DNA from: JBAYHN01 sp041666125
Lineage (GTDB): Bacteria; Patescibacteriota; Gracilibacteria; UBA1369; UM-FILTER-53-11
Direction of reading: 5' to 3'
DNA length: 8,791 bases
NCBI GenBank assembly: GCA_041666125.1
Contig: JBAYHN010000057.1
Location: 1-8,791 of the forward strand
Shown one piece after another: positions 1-5,587 of this stretch (within the stretch, counting starts at the first letter, position 1; the number at the start of each line of letters is the position of its first letter). The notes below the pieces were generated by a model. The model was given only the letters and a program-made list of their open reading frames with translations. It was not told the DNA's origin and did not search any database. A program made the translations under genes and the position numbers.

Positions 1-1
1 A

Positions 2-493
2 AAGTCTTGCCCAAAATTAATTATTGAAGTTTTGACCCCGGATTTTTGCGGCGTAAAAGAAAATATTGAGCTCGTTGCGCGTGCCGGAGCTCACGTTTTT
101 GGCCACAACGTTGAAACCGTAAAGCGCCTGCAAAAATCCGTGCGCGATTTTCGCGCGAATTATAAGCAATCACTTTTCGTGCTGGAATATGCCAAGAAAA
201 TCACACCAAAAATTCAAACAAAATCTTCCATAATGGTTGGGCTGGGAGAAAAGCCTGAAGAAGTTTTGGAAGCTATGAAAGATTTGCGTGCAGCAAAAGT
301 GGATTTTTTAACAATTGGCCAATACCTTAGGCCAACCGCCTGGAACCTGAAAGTCGTCGAATATGTCACGCCAGAGCAATTTGAATGGTATCATAAAGAG
401 GGTCTTAAATTGGGTTTTAAATATGTCGCCGCGGGCCCGTTTGTGAGATCATCATACAAAGCAGGAAAATTTTACAAAAACTTATGCAAATAA
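2..493 (+). CDS. lipA: Lipoyl synthase LipA, 3' part (5' end outside window)
   Basis: C-terminal 163 codons of lipoyl synthase, the radical-SAM enzyme that inserts two sulfurs into protein-bound octanoyl groups to make lipoyl cofactor. The fragment opens with the family stretch IEVLTPDF, followed by GHNVETVKRL, then TKSSIMVGLGE and DFLTIGQYLRP (the end of the radical-SAM barrel), and finally GPFVRSSYKAG. The RSSY motif near the C terminus supplies the serine that ligates the auxiliary 4Fe-4S cluster in LipA, so this end looks functional. The N-terminal cluster cysteines and the CxxxCxxC motif lie upstream of the window; full LipA is usually about 280-300 residues. Reading begins at base 2 in frame, and the stop TAA lies inside the first codons of pdhA (10-base overlap), suggesting co-transcription and coupled translation. 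Its product would modify the lipoyl lysine of the E2 encoded downstream. Identity is secure; completeness cannot be judged. Confidence 0.96.
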   Translation, partial: KSCPKLIIEVLTPDFCGVKENIELVARAGAHVFGHNVETVKRLQKSVRDFRANYKQSLFVLEYAKKITPKIQTKSSIMVGLGEKPEEVLEAMKDLRAAKVDFLTIGQYLRPTAWNLKVVEYVTPEQFEWYHKEGLKLGFKYVAAGPFVRSSYKAGKFYKNLCK

Positions 494-1560
494 TAGAAAG
501 TTTCAATCCGCTAAAAGATGAAATGATCAAAGTGCTCAACGAGCATGGCGAAATTGTGCGACCGGAACTTGTTCCGAACTGGGACGACAAAAAGTTGCGC
601 GAAATTTATGAGTTAATGATTTTTATACAAACTTTTGATAAAAAATTAATCAGCCTGCAAAGACAGGGGAGATGCGGAACTTATGTATCTGTAGAAGGGC
701 AAGAGGCCTGCCAAATCGGCAGCACGACTGTTCTCGAAAAAACCGATTTACTTTTTCCATCTTTCCGCGAAAGTGGAGTGGCATACGTTCACGGCGTACC
801 TCTGGAAAAAATATGTTTATATTGGATGGGCAATGAATGGGGAAGTAATTTTGAAGCAAACGTTGCGCCGGTTTCCATTCCAGTTGGATCACAGGCAATT
901 CATGCGGTTGGCTATGCCTGGGCAAATAAATTACAGAAAAAATCTGCGATTACCGTTTCATATTTTGGGGATGGCGGAACTTCCACCGGGGATTTTTATG
1001 AAGCAATGAATTTTGCAGGAGTTTTTAAAGTTCCAACTATTTTATTCTGCCAAAATAATCAATGGGCAATCTCCACTCCGCGCTCAAAACAAAGTGCCAC
1101 AAAAACTCTCGCTCAAAAAGCAATTGCAGCGGGAATTCCAGGCATTCAAGTTGATGGAAACGACATTTTTGCAGTTGCGGCCGTGATGGCGGAAGCCGCA
1201 GACAGAGCCCGAAAAGGGCTTGGTGCAACTTTTATTGAGGCTGTTACGTATAGACTTGCCAATCACACTACTTCCGACGACTCCACTAAGTATCGTGATC
1301 CAAAAGAAGTGGAAAAAATGAGACCATTTAATCCAGTTTTGCGTTACAAATTATTTTTGCAAAAGAAAAAATTGTGGACTGAAGATTTCGAAAAAGAATT
1401 AACAGAAAAAGCGGAAGCTGCAGTGAAAATTGCAGTCGAAAAGGCAGAAAAAACACCTCCACCGGAACCAAATGAAATGTTTGATTATGTTTTTGAAAAG
1501 CCTACGCAAACACTGGAAGATGAAAAACAGTCTTTATTAAATTTTCTAAAAAACTCATAA
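484..1560 (+). CDS. pdhA: Pyruvate (2-oxo acid) dehydrogenase E1 component, alpha subunit
   Basis: 358-aa E1-alpha subunit. With E1-beta it binds thiamine diphosphate, decarboxylates the 2-oxo acid (probably pyruvate) and reductively acylates the lipoyl group of E2 in the cytoplasm. Visible marks are ISLQRQGRCGTY (residues 56-67), EGQEACQIGS (71-80), the ThDP/Mg motif from GDGGTSTGDFYEA (162-174) to the closing NN (191-192), and the active-site loop around NHTTSDDSTKYRDP (260-273), which includes the conserved His. Length matches the family. The ATG overlaps the lipA stop by 10 bases; there is no Shine-Dalgarno at normal spacing (an AGGA lies 17 bases upstream) and no convincing promoter, so expression from a lipA transcript is likely. 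Methionines at residues 14 and further downstream are possible alternative starts. A branched-chain 2-oxo acid or acetoin specificity cannot be excluded from sequence alone. Confidence 0.94.
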   Translation: MQIIESFNPLKDEMIKVLNEHGEIVRPELVPNWDDKKLREIYELMIFIQTFDKKLISLQRQGRCGTYVSVEGQEACQIGSTTVLEKTDLLFPSFRESGVAYVHGVPLEKICLYWMGNEWGSNFEANVAPVSIPVGSQAIHAVGYAWANKLQKKSAITVSYFGDGGTSTGDFYEAMNFAGVFKVPTILFCQNNQWAISTPRSKQSATKTLAQKAIAAGIPGIQVDGNDIFAVAAVMAEAADRARKGLGATFIEAVTYRLANHTTSDDSTKYRDPKEVEKMRPFNPVLRYKLFLQKKKLWTEDFEKELTEKAEAAVKIAVEKAEKTPPPEPNEMFDYVFEKPTQTLEDEKQSLLNFLKNS

Positions 1561-1577
1561 AGAATTTCATTTAATTT

Positions 1578-2555
1578 ATGGCACTAATAACAATCGCCGA
1601 AGCGTTAAATCTCGCACTCCGCCAAGAAATGGAGCACGACTCGCGCGTTATGATTTTGGGCGAAGATGTTGGCGTGGATGGAGGAGTTTTTAGAATCACG
1701 GACGGTTTAATTAAAAAATTTGGCGAAAATCGTGTAGTAGATACGCCGCTCGCAGAAGCCGGAATCGTTGGTAGCGCCGTAGGCCTCGCGATGGCGGGAA
1801 TGCGACCAATTGCAGAAATTCAATTCGACGGATTTGTGTATCCTGCCTTTGATCAACTTATAAATCATGCGGCAAGAATGCGAACTCGCAGCCGCGGAAA
1901 ATTCACATGTCCAATTGTTGTGCGCTTTCCATATTCCGGTGGCGTTCGTGCACTTGAACATCACAGCGAAAGTATGGAGGCTCTTTATATTCACACTCCG
2001 GGCTTAAAAGTCGTTTGCCCTTCAACTCCATACGACGCAAAAGGCCTTATGATTTCCGCAATTCGCGACCCTGATCCTGTAATTTTCATGGAGCCAAAGC
2101 GCCTTTACCGCTCACTAAAAGAAGATGTGCCGGAAGAAGAATATTTAATTCCACTTGGCAAAGCGCGCGTGATGATAGAGGGAAGCGACGTGACGGTAAT
2201 TGGCTGGGGCTCAATGGTACCGGTAATGCTAAAGGCACAGTCCGCACTGGCACAAGAAAATATTTCGCTGGAAGTTATTGACCTTCGCACTCTTTCTCCG
2301 CTTGATACAGAAACAATTTTGGCGTCAGTACAAAAGACCGGACGCGCAGTAATTGTTCAAGAAGCACCACAAACTTGCGGCCTGGCTTCGGAAATTAGCA
2401 TGATAATTATGGAACATGCGCTGTTTAATTTAAAAGCGCCGGTTGTGCGAGTTAGCGGATTCGATGTAATCCCACCACTCTTAAAAACAGAGGATTTTAA
2501 TATACCAAATGAAAAACGTCTAATCGCGGGCATAAGAAAAACACTGATAAGTTAG
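1578..2555 (+). CDS. pdhB: Pyruvate (2-oxo acid) dehydrogenase E1 component, beta subunit
   Basis: 325-aa E1-beta subunit, partner of the upstream E1-alpha in the heterotetrameric ThDP-dependent E1. Family features run in order: MILGEDVG (25-32), DTPLAEAGIVGSAVGLA (55-71) with the conserved Glu at about 60 that contacts ThDP, the EIQFDGFVYPAFDQ stretch (80-93), the HHSES active-site segment (128-132), PVIFMEPKRLYR (167-178) and, in the C-terminal transketolase-like domain, DLRTLSPLD (235-243). Length is that of a complete subunit. The gene follows pdhA by 17 bases in the same orientation. The gap has no Shine-Dalgarno and no promoter I would defend, so translation initiation here is unexplained, perhaps by re-initiation after the pdhA stop. 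Identity as an E1-beta is very secure; pyruvate as substrate is an inference from the lipA-E1-E2 context. Confidence 0.95.
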   Translation: MALITIAEALNLALRQEMEHDSRVMILGEDVGVDGGVFRITDGLIKKFGENRVVDTPLAEAGIVGSAVGLAMAGMRPIAEIQFDGFVYPAFDQLINHAARMRTRSRGKFTCPIVVRFPYSGGVRALEHHSESMEALYIHTPGLKVVCPSTPYDAKGLMISAIRDPDPVIFMEPKRLYRSLKEDVPEEEYLIPLGKARVMIEGSDVTVIGWGSMVPVMLKAQSALAQENISLEVIDLRTLSPLDTETILASVQKTGRAVIVQEAPQTCGLASEISMIIMEHALFNLKAPVVRVSGFDVIPPLLKTEDFNIPNEKRLIAGIRKTLIS

Positions 2556-2567
2556 GCTAAATTATCG

Positions 2568-2576
2568 TGATATAAT
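2568..2576 (+). promoter_or_regulatory. Extended -10 promoter for pdhC
   Basis: A perfect extended -10 element, TGATATAAT, sits in the 30-base gap between pdhB and pdhC. The -10 hexamer ends 10 bases before the pdhC ATG, which would place the transcription start only about 3 bases upstream of the codon. No good -35 is seen at 16-18 bases, as is common for extended -10 promoters. There is no Shine-Dalgarno, so the pdhC mRNA from this promoter would be nearly leaderless. Not experimentally supported. Confidence 0.6.
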
Positions 2577-2585
2577 AAACTTTGT

Positions 2586-3794
2586 ATGGCTTTTGAATTT
2601 AAATTTCCAGATGTTGGGGAGGGAATACACGAGGGAGAGATTGTTCATTGGCGTGTAAAAGTTGGAGACACGGTAAAAGAAGATCAGCCTCTTGTTGAAG
2701 TAGAAACCGCAAAGGCAATTGTAGAGTTACCTTCGCCTAAAGCCGGTACGGTTTTGGCGATTTTTGGCAAAGAAGGAGACAATATAAAAGTCGGTGTGAC
2801 GCTTGTTTTAATTGGAGAGAAAGGCGAAAAAGCGACTTTGACTAGTCAACTAGTCGAAAATCAAAAAGGCCCAGAGCAAGCCAGCCCTGGCGTAATTGGC
2901 AGAATTCCCACAGAAGAAAAAGGTGTAGTTTTACCTTCCAGGAAGCCAGAAACCTCTGCTGCCAAAGCTGCATCTGCGCCGGTTTTGCCTGCAACCCGAA
3001 AACTCGCTGCCGATTTGAAAGTGGATTTAACAAAAATTTCCGGCACGGGAGCCGGCGGTCAAATAACCGAAGAAGATGTTCGCAAAAATTCCAATCAATT
3101 TCATTTTGAAAAATATGGCACGGTGGAAAATCTTCCACTTCACGGTGTTCGTAAGGCAATTGCCGAACACATGGTTAAATCAAAATCAGAAATTCCACAT
3201 GTAACTCACATGGACGAATTGGATGCCAGCGCACTTGTAAAATTGCGTGAAAGCAAAAAAGCGGAAGCCGCAAAGAAGGGAATTAAATTAACTTATTTGC
3301 CTTTTATTATTAAGGCCGCCATAGAATCTCTAAAAAAACATCCCGGCTTAAATGCATTTTTTGACGGCGCGGGAAATCAAATTGTTTATAAAAAATATTA
3401 CAATATTGCGATTGCGGTGGATACGCCGGAGGGCTTAATGCTGCCGGTAATTAAGGATGCGGATAAAAAAGATATTTTCGAAATTGCAAAAGAGATTGTG
3501 GACTTGGCGGCAAAATGTCGCGACAGAAAAATTGATTTGAAAGATTTGCAGGGCGGAAGTTTTTCGATTACGAATATCGGTTCGGTTGGTGGAATTATGG
3601 CAACTCCAATTATAAGTTATGGCCAAACTGCGAACCTTGGGCTTTATAGAATTAAAGAAAAACCGATTGCGATTGATGGAAAAGTTGAAATTCGACCGAT
3701 TTTGTCACTCACAATAACTTACGACCATAGAGTTGTGGATGGCGCCGAAGGTGCAAGATTTATGAATGATTTGATGGCGGAGCTTTTAAAATAA
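2586..3794 (+). CDS. pdhC: Dihydrolipoamide acyltransferase (E2) of the 2-oxo acid dehydrogenase complex
   Basis: 402-aa E2 core subunit, which carries the swinging lipoyl arm and transfers the acyl group to CoA (acetyl-CoA if the substrate is pyruvate). There is one lipoyl domain (about 2-80) with the lipoylated lysine at 43 in VETAKAIVELPSP. A linker rich in Pro, Ala and Lys (about 85-132) leads to a peripheral-subunit-binding domain (about 133-167: PATRKLAADLKVDL, then GTGAGGQITEEDV). The catalytic domain (about 183-402) includes GSFSITNIGSVGG (324-336) and the active-site motif DHRVVDGAEGARF (380-392), with His381 and Asp385. A single lipoyl domain is the simple bacterial/mitochondrial arrangement. 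The gene follows pdhB by 30 bases and has its own extended -10 box in that gap. Identity as E2 is secure; substrate specificity is inferred from neighbours. Confidence 0.95.
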   Translation: MAFEFKFPDVGEGIHEGEIVHWRVKVGDTVKEDQPLVEVETAKAIVELPSPKAGTVLAIFGKEGDNIKVGVTLVLIGEKGEKATLTSQLVENQKGPEQASPGVIGRIPTEEKGVVLPSRKPETSAAKAASAPVLPATRKLAADLKVDLTKISGTGAGGQITEEDVRKNSNQFHFEKYGTVENLPLHGVRKAIAEHMVKSKSEIPHVTHMDELDASALVKLRESKKAEAAKKGIKLTYLPFIIKAAIESLKKHPGLNAFFDGAGNQIVYKKYYNIAIAVDTPEGLMLPVIKDADKKDIFEIAKEIVDLAAKCRDRKIDLKDLQGGSFSITNIGSVGGIMATPIISYGQTANLGLYRIKEKPIAIDGKVEIRPILSLTITYDHRVVDGAEGARFMNDLMAELLK

Positions 3795-3822
3795 TTCGAT
3801 GTTCAAATACAAAACAAATGAG

Positions 3823-3917
3823 CAGAAATTATTTTGAGCGTGCGTAGCATTTTTGAATGATGGGTCTTGTGGGCCCCAGCACGAAAAAATGCGAGCCAAA
3901 GCGAAAAGTAATTTCTG
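3823..3917. repeat. Long imperfect inverted repeat (stem-loop or dispersed palindromic element)
   Basis: Two arms of about 32 bases form an imperfect hairpin around a 30-base loop. The outer 9 bp pair perfectly (CAGAAATTA at 3823-3831 with TAATTTCTG at 3909-3917). The inner 8 bp also pair perfectly (GCATTTTT at 3847-3854 with AAAAATGC at 3885-3892). The middle is interrupted but includes a further T-run/A-run pairing. The loop contains GGGCCC. It lies between the convergent pdhC and tRNA-Asp genes. It could be a dispersed palindromic repeat or small non-autonomous element, a structured RNA, or a terminator-like structure; no transposase or target-site duplication is visible. Confidence 0.6.
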
Positions 3918-3940
3918 TGAAAACCTATATTTTGGAAGTC

Positions 3941-3967
3941 CGTGAAACCTTTTTTAAAGGTTTCGCG
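3941..3967. terminator. 12-bp hairpin between convergent pdhC and tRNA-Asp, possible bidirectional terminator
   Basis: CGTGAAACCTTT and AAAGGTTTCGCG pair over 12 positions with one G-T wobble, closing a three-base TTT loop. The hairpin sits 8 bases past the 3' end of the minus-strand tRNA gene and about 146 bases past pdhC, where a terminator for either would be expected. The clear T-run of an intrinsic terminator is missing on both strands (the plus strand continues as ATTTAACT), so the terminator role is inferred from structure and position. Confidence 0.4.
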
Positions 3968-3974
3968 ATTTAAC

Positions 3975-4052
3975 TGGCGGTCCGGACGAGATTTGAACTC
4001 GCGGTCTCCTCCGTGACAGGGAGGCGTGTTAACCGGGCTACACCACCGGACC
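3975..4052 (-). tRNA. tRNA-Asp (anticodon GTC), CCA encoded
   Basis: A complete cloverleaf can be drawn on the minus strand. The acceptor stem is GGTCCGG with CCGGACC, followed by discriminator G and a genome-encoded CCA (3975-3977 on the plus strand as TGG). The D arm is GTGT/ACAC with GG in its loop. The anticodon stem is CCTCC/GGAGG with loop CTGTCAC, giving anticodon GTC (plus-strand 4015-4017). A five-base variable loop follows, then a T arm GCGAG/CTCGT with loop TTCAAAT. The body is 75 nt plus CCA. GTC and discriminator G are both aspartate identity elements. It is transcribed towards pdhC and away from the 133-aa gene. No mismatches suggest decay. Confidence 0.97.
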
Positions 4053-4070
4053 AGATCATTCGCAAGACAG

Positions 4071-4099
4071 AGTTTATCTTTAACCAGCTTATAAATCAA
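4071..4099 (-). promoter_or_regulatory. Probable promoter of tRNA-Asp
   Basis: Read on the minus strand, TTGATT (plus 4094-4099) and TAAACT (plus 4071-4076) are separated by exactly 17 bases and lie 18 bases before the first tRNA base, leaving a 5' leader of about 11 nt. Each hexamer matches the sigma-70 consensus at 4 of 6 positions. Position and spacing are good, but in AT-rich DNA such matches can arise by chance. Confidence 0.45.
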
Positions 4100-4110
4100 C
4101 ATTTAACGCG

Positions 4111-4129
4111 ATCTGCTAAATTTGCAGAT
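4111..4129. promoter_or_regulatory. Dyad (operator-like) overlapping the promoter of the 133-aa gene
   Basis: ATCTGC and GCAGAT form a perfect 6-bp inverted repeat around a 7-base AT-rich centre. The right half overlaps the proposed -35 hexamer (4122-4127) of the plus-strand promoter, and the site lies between divergent transcription units (tRNA-Asp and the 133-aa gene). That placement suits a repressor site. No regulator is encoded nearby, so the role is only suggested. Confidence 0.3.
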
Positions 4130-4151
4130 TAATTGCCAGATTTGTTATAAT
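4122..4151 (+). promoter_or_regulatory. Promoter of the 133-aa gene (TTGCAG / TATAAT)
   Basis: A perfect TATAAT at 4146-4151 has a weak TTGCAG -35 match 18 bases upstream. The -10 ends 13 bases before the ATG at 4164, so the leader would be about 5-6 nt. This box lies inside the reading-frame extension that opens at TTG 4122 and therefore argues for the ATG as the true start. Confidence 0.6.
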
Positions 4152-4163
4152 CCGGCTGATTTT

Positions 4164-4565
4164 ATGGCTGACTATCAACAAAAAGGCCCTTTTGAAGGAG
4201 GCGAAGAGTCCAATGATCTACTTTCTGCGTGTCAAAAACTAGGGCTCGAACTTGGCTCTCCTCGGAAAGCTGCCATGGCAGCAATGCGAAGCCCACAAGC
4301 GCAAAAACTGCTTACTCCGGAGGAGAGAGAAGCTTTATATGGTTTTTTTAGAATTGCACCGGGTGCTTTTGAGTGGCTAAATGGCGGTGGTGATCAGGCC
4401 CTTTTACCACAACAAACTTCCGATCAGGCCGTACTTGCTCAACTTCGTGAAATTGAAGAACGCGCTTTAAGACATTTAACCGGAAGGGGTCTGAGTCCTA
4501 ATGAAGACACAAACTTCGGCTCACAGTCCAGCCCTTCTTCCAACAAACCTCAAAAATTAAATTAG
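4164..4565 (+). CDS. Hypothetical protein, 133 aa
   Basis: I do not recognise a family. The ATG at 4164 was chosen over an in-frame TTG at 4122 because a perfect TATAAT lies between them and would leave a very short leader; there is no Shine-Dalgarno. The protein is soluble-looking, with no signal peptide or membrane segment. Residues about 15-110 look helical, including SPRKAAMAAMRSPQAQKLL, then TPEEREALYGFF and a Gln/Glu-rich segment LAQLREIEERALRHL. The last 25 residues are low in hydrophobics and rich in Ser, Asn, Pro and Gln, probably a disordered tail. Codon use and start context resemble the neighbours, so it is likely a real gene. The glycosyltransferase gene starts 15 bases after its stop but appears to have its own -10 box, so shared function is not implied. 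Confidence 0.7.
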   Translation: MADYQQKGPFEGGEESNDLLSACQKLGLELGSPRKAAMAAMRSPQAQKLLTPEEREALYGFFRIAPGAFEWLNGGGDQALLPQQTSDQAVLAQLREIEERALRHLTGRGLSPNEDTNFGSQSSPSSNKPQKLN

Positions 4566-4574
4566 TGTTATTAT
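4566..4574 (+). promoter_or_regulatory. Extended -10 promoter of the glycosyltransferase gene
   Basis: TGTTATTAT matches an extended -10 (TG, one base, TATTAT) and ends 7 bases before the GTG at 4581, so transcription would begin at or within a base or two of the start codon. The shifted hexamer TATATT at 4572-4577 is a less well placed alternative. No Shine-Dalgarno is present in the 15-base gap. Confidence 0.45.
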
Positions 4575-4580
4575 ATTCCC

Positions 4581-5531
4581 GTGAATCAGCAACTTAATTG
4601 TTATTTTTTTGTTCCTGGACTCAGCGAAAAATATCGCACTGGCGGGCTTATTGTTATTCAAGATGTCGCCAAAATTATTGGAAAAATTCCCGGCGTGCAG
4701 GCACAAATAGTTACAACTCACGAAGAATTTCCCGGCGCACTTACGCCTGGCGAACTTTTTGATAGCAAGAATTCCGAATTAAATATAGAAAAATCATTAT
4801 TTTTTGTAACCTGGGGACCGCTTGTAGCAGGCCATATCAAGCTAATTCGAAAAAAAGCGCCGGGCGCACGCATTATTTATTATGCTCAAAGTTTTGGCTG
4901 GAATATAAAAGTCCCACCACGAATTCCGATTGTCTGCGTGAGCCGTTTTGTGATGTCGCAATGGGCACTTTATGCCCCGGAAAATTTCTGCACTCACATT
5001 CCGCCACCACTTCATAATTATTTTGTTTTCGAGGATAAAAAGCGCGACATAGATATTTTGGTTCACAGGCGCAAGCAAAATGCATATTGTTTAAAAAAAC
5101 TTCTTCCTGCATTGGAAAAAGAAAATCTACACGTTGAAATTTTGGATGAATGGATAAGACAGGAGCAATTTGCCGCGATGTTAAAGCGCACTAAAATATT
5201 TTTATACGTGACTGAACTTCACAAGGCCGGTTTTATGCGCAAGCTGCCTGGCGAAGGTTTTGGCTTGCCTGCTCTTGAGGCTTTGGCCTGCGGTGCCCTT
5301 GTGGCAAGCAACATTCTCGGCGGAGTTACGGATTTCTTAACTCCTGGAGAAAATTGCATAAAACTGCAAAATGGAAATTTGGATTTTGATATAACTCAAA
5401 TTAAAAATGGGCTTAAAAATTTCCGCCCGAATGAAAAAGAAATCCTTGAAATTGTAAATCAATATTCTTATGACACCGTCACGGCGAAATGGCGTAATTT
5501 GCTCGATTTTGTGACAAATGTGAATTTCTGA
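4581..5531 (+). CDS. GT4-type (group 1) glycosyltransferase
   Basis: 316-aa retaining GT-B glycosyltransferase, expected to transfer a sugar from a nucleotide-sugar donor to a cell-surface or secreted glycan acceptor on the cytoplasmic side. The C-terminal Rossmann half contains the donor-binding E-x7-E motif in GEGFGLPALEALACG (residues 224-238; Glu225 and Glu233), followed by GGVTDFLTPGENCIKL (247-262), typical of Glycos_transf_1. The N-terminal half has a glycine pair in YRTGGLIVIQDVAKII (18-33) and IIYYAQSFGW (98-107). At 316 residues it is shorter than the usual 350-400. GTG is the likely start: no Met follows until residue 125, and a -10 box is placed for a leaderless mRNA. It ends at TGA. 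No other glycan genes flank it, so donor and acceptor are unknown. Confidence 0.85.
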   Translation: MNQQLNCYFFVPGLSEKYRTGGLIVIQDVAKIIGKIPGVQAQIVTTHEEFPGALTPGELFDSKNSELNIEKSLFFVTWGPLVAGHIKLIRKKAPGARIIYYAQSFGWNIKVPPRIPIVCVSRFVMSQWALYAPENFCTHIPPPLHNYFVFEDKKRDIDILVHRRKQNAYCLKKLLPALEKENLHVEILDEWIRQEQFAAMLKRTKIFLYVTELHKAGFMRKLPGEGFGLPALEALACGALVASNILGGVTDFLTPGENCIKLQNGNLDFDITQIKNGLKNFRPNEKEILEIVNQYSYDTVTAKWRNLLDFVTNVNF

Positions 5532-5544
5532 CAAAACTTTTTTC

Positions 5545-5573
5545 TTGACTCGTCCGTCTTGGTTTTATAGATT
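5545..5573 (+). promoter_or_regulatory. Promoter of the 909-aa modular protein gene
   Basis: TTGACT (5545-5550), 5 of 6 to the -35 consensus, is followed after 17 bases by TAGATT (5568-5573); TATAGA at 5566-5571 with a 15-base spacer is the alternative. The -10 ends 15 bases before the ATG at 5588, giving a leader of about 8 nt. This is the best -35 element in the window. Only a weak GAG lies upstream of the start codon. Confidence 0.55.
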
Positions 5574-5587
5574 GAGATCTTAATTTT

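Noticed and set aside
463..466. AGGA as a Shine-Dalgarno for pdhA
   Set aside because: It is 17 bases from the ATG, well beyond the working distance, and lies within lipA codons.
650..925. Minus-strand open frames lying over pdhA, pdhB, pdhC and the 909-aa gene
   Set aside because: They are shadows of strongly supported plus-strand genes and show no recognisable motifs or upstream signals.
2840..2855. Perfect inverted repeat GACTAGT-CA-ACTAGTC inside pdhC
   Set aside because: It lies in the codons of the E2 linker, has only a 2-base loop, and nothing around it suggests an attachment or insertion site; probably chance.
3803..4102. A 99-codon open frame on the minus strand over the intergenic region
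   Set aside because: It runs straight through the complete tRNA-Asp gene and both hairpins and shows no protein-like composition; it is a chance frame.
4122..4163. TTG start at 4122 that would extend the 133-aa protein by 14 residues
   Set aside because: The extension contains a perfect TATAAT and part of the dyad, and is Cys-rich unlike the rest; ATG 4164 is better placed.
5529..5531. Recoded TGA (glycine, as in Gracilibacteria) at the end of the glycosyltransferase
   Set aside because: No other long gene here contains an in-frame TGA, and the downstream codons run directly into the next promoter, so TGA acts as a normal stop.
5507..5542. Possible terminator after the glycosyltransferase (TTTTGT / ACAAAA arms followed by a T-run)
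   Set aside because: The stem is only 6 AT-rich pairs with an 18-base loop and starts inside the coding region; too weak to call.
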